Origin: Gracilaria domingensis
Lineage: Eukaryota; Rhodophyta; Florideophyceae; Gracilariales; Gracilariaceae
Direction: 5' to 3'
Assembly (NCBI GenBank): GCA_022539475.1
Contig: VCMS01000375.1
Coordinates: 1-64,000 of the forward strand
Length of the DNA stretch: 64,000 nucleotides
Shown one piece after another: positions 42,630 through 51,461 of the stretch. The notes under the pieces are model-generated. The model saw only the letters and a list, made by a program, of their open reading frames with translations, was not told where the DNA came from and ran no database searches. How positions within the stretch are numbered: position 1 is the stretch's first letter; each line of letters opens with the position of its first letter. The translations under genes were made by a program, and so were the position numbers.

Positions 42630-43914
42630 TCATCCACTTCGAGGCGCTCGCAGCCTCATTATTGGCAAATCGTCATCACTACTACTCTCGAGCACTTCGG
42701 TTCTACCGGCGTCCGCTTCCACACCAACCTCCACGACCACTTGGTCTTCGTCCATGTCAACCGCCCCACCCTCCTTATCGGACAACAGTTCATCCTCCGC
42801 CTCCTCCTCCTCGTCACCATTGACAAACGTGGGTCGGAAATCCCGCACCCGATGAACAGCATCAGGTAGTGCGTAGCCCTCTGGTACCATGTACATGTGG
42901 TATCTAACCAGCAAATCCATAGACTCGGGCCTATCCACCTTGTCCTTCCCACTTGCTCCAGCATGTGTCACATCACCACGGCCCACGAATACAGAGTACG
43001 GTGGATGATTATCTTCTTCGCTGGATACACCTCCGACATCACTCGCAACTGTTGGTTGTTCATCCCCACCAGTTGATGGCTTCCAGCGCTCACCCAGAGA
43101 GGAAAGCCCTCTTTCCCAGAGGCCATTACAAAGTATCCGGGGTTGCCAGTATTCATTGTTTCCTTCGTAACCAGACCACTGAAGTCGATGTGCAGCGTCT
43201 GGCGCTTGCACTTCCTCGTCGTCCCCAGAAATCGACCACCAGTTTTCGGAGTGTACATCTTCACAGCTTCCCTTTCATTGTCCCATAGTCCCAAAGCCGC
43301 AGCAATTGTAACCATTCGAACATCAAGTAAAGCACGCGACCTTACAACCCACCTGAGCTCCTCATTATCCTCCGGCTTCTCCACCGCACCCCAACGTGTC
43401 GACATCACTCTCCCCTCAAATGGTCCATCGCTACCGTCCTTCCATCCTTCATCATCGTTGATTATTTGAACAAACGACTTCTGTTCCTCTCCTTTCCGTA
43501 TATCCGGCATCGCTCCATACTCATTCTCGAAGAAGTCCACCAACTTCCCCGACACATCTCCGAACTCCCGAACTTCTTCCAACTCCTCCCATTTAGGGAC
43601 ACCATTATCCTCGCAAAGCCATCAAGCACGCAATATCCATTCTGCCTTAGCTCAGCTTGCATTCGGGCGAAGAACATTTGCCCAAATTCGTCATGCTCCT
43701 TCGCAGCAACCCACAGCACCTCTTCATCATCCATACCTGTCGGTCGAGTACGAGGATACTGCATACCAAATGTCTCCGCCCGTAGGCGATGTTCAGCCCT
43801 TGCAGCGTGCCAAAAGACAAGATGGTGTACATCTCTGAGATTCGAGACACTTAGCAGCTGCGACCTATGTGCTTCGGCAAGTGAATGACTCTGAGCCAGG
43901 GTCCTTGTGCTCAA
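42630..43914 (-). pseudogene. Cassette copy 2: 2OG-Fe(II) dioxygenase-like protein, broken
   Basis: Three overlapping frames carry the same domain as copy 1. VHHLVFWHAARAEH and ELRQNGYCVLDGFA occur at the start, QTLHIDFSGL supplies HxD, GRGDVTHAGAS the distal His, and LLVRYHMYMVPEGYALPDAVH the Arg region. An acidic tail follows. The catalytic set is conserved between the two copies, whose proteins are otherwise only roughly 40-50 percent alike. That suggests the domain was under selection before the gene broke. About two breaks are present. It lies on the same strand as, and directly downstream of, the ParB-like gene; the frame upstream of 43914 continues in phase across a stop, hinting at a single ParB-dioxygenase polypeptide. 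Confidence 0.65.
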
Positions 43915-46645
43915 TTACGTTCTTCCCTTCCCATCCTGCGGTCTCAGCCTGGCATACCCGCACCATGATGGTTCGTGGCCATCATATGGGTCACCTCGAA
44001 CAAGTCCGTGCTCCTCAGATTCCGAAAGAGCTGTAGGTAACTCGTCATCAAATGACCCCCCACCTGTCTCTTGCTGATCGTCTGGCGCAGCATCTTCTCG
44101 ACGTGACAACCCGTGGAACTGTCACAGAAAGAAGCTCATCGTCATCCACAAATGCAGAACTGCCTGCGTTTTCTGCATTCGCTCCCTCTCCCAATGCCAC
44201 GAACTGAACCTTCATCGACCTTCCTCTCAGCACATGTTCATTTAGTGAGACATCAGTCATCCGGTGTCATGCTGTTCAGAGTAGATCTCATCTGTTGTGT
44301 GAAAGTCTTTCTCCGTTTCTTCCTCGGCGGAGCCCGCTGTTCTTCTTCAAGCTATCCAGAACTTCTATGGCACCTCGATTTCGGCCGTGCTCAATTTCCC
44401 TATAACTCACCTGCGCCCGTTCTCGTGCACTTCTTCGCGGCTCCCCTTCTTCACTAGCAGATGTTGCAGCAGCAGCAGCGGGAGTCCTCCTCTTCGTCAC
44501 GGACTGCTTCACTGGTGCGGGGGCGGAATTACCTTGAGCATCGTCCGCAATTGATCTGAACGGAAGTCGTGGCAGTTCTAATTGAGTTCGTCCTGCTCCG
44601 AACACGCGGCAATGTGTTGAAGTCACAACTTGTCCCAAAAGGAACTGATACACAGCTGCGTTGTTGTCTGGGTCTTCAACGTCATCTTCATTCGATGGAG
44701 CAGAAAGACTGACTTCGCGTTTCAGGAACACTTCCATGGACTCTTCCTCGTTCAGTTCATTCCTCACTGCTCTGGCCGCGCGGAACAGAGACACTGCTCT
44801 ATCATAAAAGAAACCTCGAACCTCCTCAAAGCTTTTCCATAGCTTTGTCTTCGTCGACTTGCCCTTCAATAGAAACATCTGAAGACAATCAAGAATGAGG
44901 AAAACTCCTCGGCATCCAAAACATATAGCGGAGTATGGGACAGATGTGTGAGACCTATGTCAATCACAGTCTCACATATATCCTCGAAATGGGCCAGCAT
45001 TCCCTCACGAGACATGAGTTGCAGGGCGACATTGGCATATCTCAGGTACTGACGCTCTTGCACAGTCCCAATCAGTTGGCTCTCCTTCAACACTTCTGTC
45101 ACTTCTGCAGGATCCACGTCTGCCGGCGTCACCCCCTCAACATCTTCAATTAGAATGGCGACCACACTAACTATAGAGTGTATCTTGTCTGCAAACATCA
45201 TCCTTCGCATGGTACTCGTCGACTCATTGAGGTACGAAGCAACACATAACAATTCCTTCATCCCAATGGGCCTCCCATCTCTTCGTATGAGCAGATTGCA
45301 ACGCCAAAACTTGGCTAATCGCTTCCACTTCGGTGCACCAGTCGCTGCCAAATATTTATAGCTCTCAGACGATGCAAACCATCTACAATGAAGCACTTCT
45401 TCGTTAGGCGTCCCTTGTCAGTATCCCTCTCTCCCGTAGTAGCATCTTGTAAGGCCACCACTGGAGAACCCATCGATTGCAATATCCCCGCTCCTCCATA
45501 CTCTTCACAAGGGCTTCAACGTGCCGTTTACTTACTCCACGGAGTAAATTGGGCGGAGTGTCCACCAGAGTGATGTCAACAGTAACAACAACCATCCGGT
45601 ACTGATTGAGGTTCACCTTTGGTACCTTCTGACGAATTCGTCTGTACGTCTTGCTCCGAGTAGGTGTCCCATGTGTTCCAGACCGCTCGCCAGAAAAACT
45701 TGAACGTGCCATTCTTGCGGACAGAAGCACAACGTCATCGTCCTGCTGCTCCGCAGTTTCTGGTGCAGTTTGGGGTACAGATGGACCAGCTCCTTGCGCG
45801 GATTGCGCATCCGCGTCTGGAAGGGGACCTTTCATGATCTCATCTTCCTCCTCTTGCACAGCCGTCCCCTGCTGAACCGTCTGTTTCGACGCAGAAGATC
45901 CCCTTGTGTCGGAACGCGGTCTGATTTCATCGTCAGGAGAAGCCCTTTTCGACGCAGCTGGGCCTTCGAGCGCGATGTTAGACTTTGTTGACCTCGTCCG
46001 TCTTTGTAGCTGGGGATGCTCTCGTCTTCATAGACCGCTTCGTAACAGACGGACGTTACCTGCCCGCGGAGTGCTACTGATTTGCGCTACCTCTCGTTGT
46101 TGATGAACTCGAATTGCTCCGGTGCGGCTGTCCCGGCGTCATCACCTTCACTACAGCGCTCACCGTTCCCGCTTCACACCGGAATGCTGGCTGCCACCGG
46201 TGCCATCCTTTCTCATCCCAAGGAGNNNNNNNNNNNNNNNNNNNNNNNNNNCATAGCTCTCACCGTTCCTCGCTTCGGACGCCGGAATTGCTGCGCTTGC
46301 CACCGGTTCCATCATTTTCTCATCCCAAGGAAGCGGCTCCGTCCGGAGATCCTGATATTATTGTGGAAATCCAGCCCTCCGCCGGTAAGGGTAGAAAAGT
46401 CTGACCGCCTTCGACTGCATGCAAATATTATGAACACCACAGACCTGGGGATCAATGCTTTCCCGTGCAACTCGCGGCGTAGAACACTTCCAATTCCATG
46501 CAACAACGCTTCCCCGACTATCACCTTTCCTTCATCCTCATATCCATCTGCAGAGAAACCCGCATTCCACCTTGCATAATCGAGTGCTCCGCCGAGTGCG
46601 AGGAGTCATGCTTTGCGTACGCTTTCGAACACGAGTTGGCTTCAT
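43915..46645 (-). pseudogene. Cassette copy 2: ParB/sulfiredoxin-fold protein, broken
   Basis: The start is an ATG at 46645 with a basic N-terminus (KPTRVRKRTQSMTPRTRRSTR), as in copy 1. A SIM-like DDDVVLLSAR and the ParB/Srx start LRGVSKRHVEALVKSMEERG follow at about 45470-45740. The core motif FIVDGLHRLRAI (45370-45400) keeps the canonical GxHR. Downstream come a helical domain (FADKIHSIVSVVAIL; FFYDRAVSLFRAARAV) and a Ser/Arg-rich EPRRSARERA patch. At least four frame changes are needed to follow it, so it is broken or, less likely, heavily spliced. It contains the N gap. Related domains in phage and bacterial DNA often sit beside N6/N4 methyltransferases. Confidence 0.65.
46106..46335. 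repeat. Tandem duplication spanning an assembly gap
   Basis: A unit of about 110 bases beginning GCTCACCGTTCC and ending CATCCCAAGGA is present on both sides of 26 unknown bases (46226-46251). The gap was probably caused by this short tandem repeat; its true length is unknown. Confidence 0.6.
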
Positions 46646-46702
46646 GTTGAACAGCTATTGCAGTGAAAGGTGTATATCAACAATACGCTCGCTCGGACGA
46701 TA

Positions 46703-46812
46703 CAACAACGGAGGCGAGCCTTTAAATGGCGACTTACGCTGAGCACCCCCGCTTTCGGCAGCTCCTCCCAGCGCACTGCCAGTCTCGTCCGTGTCCTGTC
46801 CGTGGCCGCTCG
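46703..46812 (-). promoter_or_regulatory. Promoter arm for the ParB-like gene, copy 2
   Basis: Inverted copy of 47965-48066. It contains GCCATTTAAAGG on the minus strand about 75 bases upstream of the ATG at 46645. Confidence 0.6.
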
Positions 46813-47065
46813 CACACTGATTGTACGCTTTAGAGTCGTGGAGTTCGCGCAATGATGACTCACGCGAGCAATGGTCGCGTTCTCTAATCATGCTCTTCAA
46901 ATGCTTTGCATAGTAGTCAAGAGTACACTCATTCACTTCCATGTACAGCCTACTCCCGCAAATACACGTGGACAGCGGCGCCAACGTACCGGCGGCCGGG
47001 TGTAGCGAAATCACTGCGCGGCGGCGTGTTTTGCGAGGTCCCGGAAGGCACCGGAATGTGGCCAG

Positions 47066-47142
47066 AACGTGCCCGCGGGCGGGGGGGTCGGTCGTGTTAG
47101 GGTAGGTACCCTAACACGACCGGACCCCCCCGCCCGCCGGCA
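47066..47142. repeat. GC palindrome 1
   Basis: GTGCCCGCGGGCGGGGG and GTCGTGTTAGGGTA meet their reverse complements at a GGTACC centre; arms are about 38 bases. Confidence 0.85.
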
Positions 47143-47174
47143 TAAAATCGCACATTTTTCAAAAAATCGCCCAA

Positions 47175-47262
47175 AACGTGCCCGCGGGCGGGGGGGTCGG
47201 TCGTGTTATGGTACCTACCCTAACACGACCGACCCCCCCTCCGCCCGCGGGCACGTTCTGGC
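47175..47262. repeat. GC palindrome 2
   Basis: Same motif as palindrome 1, with a GTTATGGTACCTACCCTAAC centre and a small indel in the C run. Confidence 0.85.
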
Positions 47263-47530
47263 CACATTCTGGCACCCTCCGGAGACCTCCCAAAACACTC
47301 CTCCCGGCACTTCCTGTACCCACTGCGTCACCTTAGTGCACCATCCCGTCATCTTCACCCTCCAGACACTCCCTAATTTCCGGGATGGTGCACTGAGGTG
47401 ACCATCCTGTCTTCTCCACCCTCCAGACACTCCCTAATTTCCGGGATAGTGCACTGAGGTGACGCAGTGGGTACAGGAAGTGCCGGGAGGAGTGTTTTGG
47501 GAGGTCTCCGGAGGGTGTCAAAAAATCGTC

Positions 47531-47622
47531 CAAAACGTGCCTGCGGGCGGGCGGGGGGGGGGGGGGTCGGTCGTGTTAGGGTAGCTACCCTAACACGACT
47601 GGACCCCCCGCCCGCGGGCACG
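47531..47622. repeat. GC palindrome 3
   Basis: Same motif, with an expanded G run (about 14) and a TTAGGGTAGCTACCCTAA centre. Confidence 0.85.
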
Positions 47623-47657
47623 TTTTGGACGATTTTTTGAAAAATGTGCGATTTTAT

Positions 47658-47743
47658 GCCCGCGGGCGGGGGGGTTCGGTCGTGTTAGGGTAGCTACCCT
47701 AACACGACCGACCCCTCCCGCCCGCGGGCACGTTCTGGCCACA
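47658..47743. repeat. GC palindrome 4
   Basis: Same motif, with a TTAGGGTAGCTACCCTAA centre; the arms are nearly perfect. Confidence 0.85.
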
Positions 47744-47964
47744 TTCCGGCGCCTTCCGGAGACCTCCCAAAACACTCCTCCCGGCACTTCCGGCAGTGAT
47801 TTCGCTGCACACGCCGTGCACATATATCAAACTAGAGAAAACTAGCGCTTCACACCCACTTGATCCGCGACTTTTAGCACAATACGGGACCGTTGCAATA
47901 GCTCCGAATCGCGACGTGGCCGACACGCGAAGCTATCGCTCCGACACGCGACGCTATCGCTCCG

Positions 47965-48066
47965 AGCGGACACGGACACGGACGAGACTGGCAGTGCGCT
48001 GGGAGGAGCTGCCGAAAGCGGGGGTGCCCAGCGTAAGTCGCCATTTAAAGGCTCGCCTCCGTTGTT
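47965..48066 (+). promoter_or_regulatory. Promoter arm for the methyltransferase-SET gene, copy 2
   Basis: Inverted copy of 46703-46812. CCATTTAAAGG lies about 35 bases upstream of the ATG at 48079, a plausible core promoter distance if the leader is very short. Confidence 0.6.
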
Positions 48067-48078
48067 TGCGCTGAAGCG

Positions 48079-49324
48079 ATGGATTCCACCGATGTTGGAG
48101 AGGAGATACATCCTATCGACATGAGTGCTCCGCCTCCGGCGTTCCATGCATATGTCAGACTTTTCTTGGTTCTTCGCGATGCTTTGGCAAACAGCGATGG
48201 AGGCCCTGATCGGCCACGGGACGTGGGGTTTAGAGGGTTAATAGAGTTCTGCGCCGAGAACTATAAGGATATTCCGGAGGCAAGGAAGATGTTTGAGGAG
48301 GCCACTAACTCCAAGAACCTGCAGAACTTGACACTGCAACAGCTGCGAAAGAGTGTTGTGAATAACAAACCTGTGGAACAGCGATATCTTGTAACGAAGC
48401 TTCTTGACAAGAAGGACGGGGATGAGGACCAGAGACTGCGCGATTTTTCCTTCTCTCTATGGATATGGGTATATACCTACCGGTGCGATGCCTGGTTGGT
48501 TATTTCATGACCAGGAGAAAGCAGGTTCTGAAGACGACAGTGTTCATCCCACCAACAGCTGTGAACCCATTTGAGGTCGTTATATACTTATCATACCTCG
48601 GCCATATAATGGGAGAGAACGACAACATCCGAATGATGAAGAAGAAACAACCGAAAAAGAAACGAAAAGTGAACCATGCACCATCTGTGTACATACCCAC
48701 TTTTACGTCGTTCTCCAAAGACAACTGTGATCGACTGGGATTCGCTATCAGTGAGGTCGTATGGGCATGGAGTTGTTTTGCGGCTCATATTGGATACACG
48801 AACGTTCAGCATATGGTGAAACCATACATTTACATGAATATGCAGACGTTGAAGTACACGGCGCTAGAGACACGGGAGTCTGGTTATGCCCCGCCGAGCC
48901 AGAGTACTCGATTCAACACACAGGATGTGCCACAGAGCAGTACTAGTGGATCGGTGGAGACCTTGAGTGATGAATGCGATACAAACCTGCGAACACTGGC
49001 TAAGGAATTTTGACAGACCTCGAAACCATATGCACCCGCGATAGCCTCTGTAGCTTACGGGCTGATCAGATGAGGAACTGGATAGAGTTTTCGGATATAC
49101 GGATGGATACCGTATCTAGCTCTGACTCCGGTGAGTTGCCTGCTCGATTTCAGAAGTTTTCGGAGTTGCTATGGACACCGATACAGGATATGCGTCATGC
49201 GGCAGGGTTCCATGTCGGCATTCACGCGAAACCTGATATTGAACTGACGAAAACCCCTAAAACTTCCGGTAATGCCGAACCTTCTTCGACCAAGTCTGCC
49301 CCACCCCCACCTCGTTGAGAGTAT
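48079..49324 (+). pseudogene. Cassette copy 2: N-terminal region of the methyltransferase-SET gene, broken
   Basis: Three successive frames (48079-48510, 48459-49013 and 49010-49318) match the first 500 residues of the copy 1 protein in order. VRLFLVLRDALANSDGG parallels FSIFLELRDSFAASRGG, and DECDTNLRTLAKEF parallels DDIDTKLRDLSKEF. A KKKQPKKKRKV stretch is a textbook-like nuclear localisation signal. About three breaks interrupt the reading, and the last frame is in phase with 49325. This domain is not recognised; it may be a DNA-binding or oligomerisation module specific to the element. Confidence 0.6.
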
Positions 49325-51214
49325 ATGAACCTCGTGAGCTTCGATAGCGACGACTTCGAGAAGCCGGTGAATCTTGCGGAGCATGAATATCGGGTTGCCG
49401 GTTACAACATCCAAAAGACTGGTATTGAGCCGCCCATGAAGGGGATATCCAGTCTCCTTCGAATGAATATGGACAAGGTGTGGAAGGGGATGAGAAAGTC
49501 ACACTTTGTAACGTACAACTGTGACATGAAGGACCTGAGGCACACACACGAAACGTTTGTGAATCAGAGTGAGATTTTATGGGGTGAGGCACAGCTTGTC
49601 CTAACAGACCCTCCCTTTAACACTCGAAGGAAGAGGAACAAACGGAATAGTGCTCACGATGTCTTCAGTGAGGACGACATGATCAGTACGGCTGACTTAA
49701 TAAGTTCCGCGCTTCGGTCAGGTGGGCACTTCATTATATTCTGCGCCATGGCACAGTTTCATGTTTGGCACAGGATACTTTCGGAAACGGCGAGTACGAA
49801 AGATGAAGCTGGAAGCGAAGGTAAACCAGAACTCATGCCTTCGTTTAAAGTGGATGGGAATCCACTGGTGTTCATCCGGGATGGAAGTAATGTTGGAGGG
49901 AATCGACGGAAGTTTGGGATACAGCCCGTAACGGAATACGCCGTTCATGGGGTAAAGCGTGGTTTGCGACCATCGGAGGAAGCCAGTCTTACTCCATTTG
50001 AGGAGAAAAATTTCATTCCTTCTACTTTCCCGGCTAACAGGAATGTAATTGACCGGGTGCCAAAACCGAGAGCGGGGGAGTGGTTGACATGGAAGGTAAA
50101 TGAGCCAGGTAGTTCAGTACCAAGTGGGCAGTACATAAGACCGGAGCAGAAGTCCAGGGAGTTGATGAAAGAGTTGATATGTCGGTTCACAAGACCGGGT
50201 GATCTTGTCATGGACATGTTTGCGGGAACCTTTTCTACGGGTATGGCGTGCCTTTCGCTGACGAAGCATAGGAAGTTCTTGGGGTGCGAGAAGAATAGGC
50301 CATGTTTCAGCCATGCGAAGCACCATATAACGACTCTTATGGCCGAAGTTATTCCCGGGGGGAAGAATGACATCGTGGTTGAACAGGAGGTGGTGGATGG
50401 GGCTTCAACGACTTCTGAACGGGTTCCACATCGGGACCGAGGTCGGCTTGAATGGGAGGCTCCATTTGGTTACCTCCAGTACCAAGTGATGCCTGCACAT
50501 ATTACTCAGTTCCTAGGAAGATACTGGAAGGACTGGGACTTTGTCGACAATTGTGGACAGCATACTGTAGATCTTTGGGAGGAGAAGTACCGAGGAGCTC
50601 TGAATCTAATGGATATGCATATGCTGCTGACTGTTGAATCCAATCGCTATCGCTTACATGTAGCATCTTCTAAGATTCGACATCCCCGTGCTGGTATGGG
50701 GGTGTTCACGGAACATAAGATACTGGCTGGGGAAACTATCTGTCATTTTTATGGAACTTTGGTATACACGGATCTGACGAACCGGAAGGAAAGACACTTA
50801 ACGTATGGAAGTGGCTGTCTCGGAGCAACTCCAGTGCGGTACAAGTTGTTTTCTATGATGGTCACTGTGACTGGTACGGAATTTCTGCACCTGAGGAACA
50901 GACCAGGACAGGCTCAGGATAGAAAGGAGAGCGAAGTGTACATTGTCCCGGCGCCTTTTTGTATCGGGGGCTACATTAACGACGCCGGATATCATGCCGG
51001 GGATCCCGATTTATCGCAGCCCCGCTCAAACAGGACTCGAAGTGCCAATGTGCAGATGGTGGAAGCGAAGTCCGTGATACAGTTTAAGTCCGGCCTTTCT
51101 AACTATGCTCTACTTCGTTGTAGAGCAGTACGAGATATTGAGAGGAGCGAAGAGTTGTATTTCAACTACGGAGAGCAGTACGCCTCGGACTGGGCTCTGA
51201 CATTGGAGCAATAG
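49325..51214 (+). CDS. Cassette copy 2: DNA N6/N4 methyltransferase fused to a SET domain
   Basis: A 629-codon open frame, in phase with the N-terminal region. Residues 90-145 hold motif IV, LVLTDPPFNTRR, and SGGHFIIFCAMAQF. Residues 273-325 hold KSRELMKELICRFTRPGD, VMDMFAGTFSTGMA and FLGCEKN, the SAM-binding end of the N6_N4_Mtase (PF01555-type) family. The order IV before I makes it beta-class; the usual FxGxG is FAGTF, a substitution that may matter. Residues 456-619 form a SET domain: GMGVFTEHKILAGE, GGYINDAGYH, NVQ and ELYFNYGEQY. Family knowledge predicts adenine-N6 or cytosine-N4 DNA methylation plus protein-lysine methylation. I know of no described protein with this pairing, but I cannot search. 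It begins at an ATG after an in-frame stop, so the protein may be truncated. Confidence 0.78.
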   Translation: MNLVSFDSDDFEKPVNLAEHEYRVAGYNIQKTGIEPPMKGISSLLRMNMDKVWKGMRKSHFVTYNCDMKDLRHTHETFVNQSEILWGEAQLVLTDPPFNTRRKRNKRNSAHDVFSEDDMISTADLISSALRSGGHFIIFCAMAQFHVWHRILSETASTKDEAGSEGKPELMPSFKVDGNPLVFIRDGSNVGGNRRKFGIQPVTEYAVHGVKRGLRPSEEASLTPFEEKNFIPSTFPANRNVIDRVPKPRAGEWLTWKVNEPGSSVPSGQYIRPEQKSRELMKELICRFTRPGDLVMDMFAGTFSTGMACLSLTKHRKFLGCEKNRPCFSHAKHHITTLMAEVIPGGKNDIVVEQEVVDGASTTSERVPHRDRGRLEWEAPFGYLQYQVMPAHITQFLGRYWKDWDFVDNCGQHTVDLWEEKYRGALNLMDMHMLLTVESNRYRLHVASSKIRHPRAGMGVFTEHKILAGETICHFYGTLVYTDLTNRKERHLTYGSGCLGATPVRYKLFSMMVTVTGTEFLHLRNRPGQAQDRKESEVYIVPAPFCIGGYINDAGYHAGDPDLSQPRSNRTRSANVQMVEAKSVIQFKSGLSNYALLRCRAVRDIERSEELYFNYGEQYASDWALTLEQ

Positions 51215-51461
51215 ATGAGGTCAGTACCGAATAGAAAGTAAATATGGTTGTGAATGTTGCAGCTGCCTGCAATACGCGTTGTACATGTACATTGGAGCTC
51301 TTCATCTATTTGTAACGGCGATATTTGCGACCCATTGGGCACCTCAAATTCCTAAAAAGCAGGAACTGCGGAGTCTCCCGGAATATCTGAACCATGCACC
51401 CCCCCCCACCTCCTCCCCCCCCCCAACGATTTCGTTTCATTACCACGTTTATCTCCACAAC

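Larger units (their letters stand above)
46646..48078. promoter_or_regulatory. Divergent, palindromic intergenic region of cassette copy 2
   Basis: The region between the ParB-like start (46645, minus) and the methyltransferase start (48079, plus) is a large nested palindrome. Its outer parts, 46703-46812 and 47965-48066, are near-identical inverted copies, each with a TTTAAA box, so the two genes have mirrored core promoters. Inside are inverted copies of a CGGAGACCTCCCAAAACACTCC-type block and four GC-rich palindromes. The centre (about 47340-47460) carries a short direct repeat containing CTCCCTAATTTCCGGGAT. Confidence 0.8.

Noticed and set aside
46226-46251. Run of N
   Set aside because: An assembly gap between tandem repeat units, not a biological feature.
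49310-49330. Programmed stop-codon readthrough linking the methyltransferase N-terminal region to the catalytic frame
   Set aside because: Other breaks nearby, including frame changes, make ordinary decay the simpler explanation. No readthrough context was recognised.
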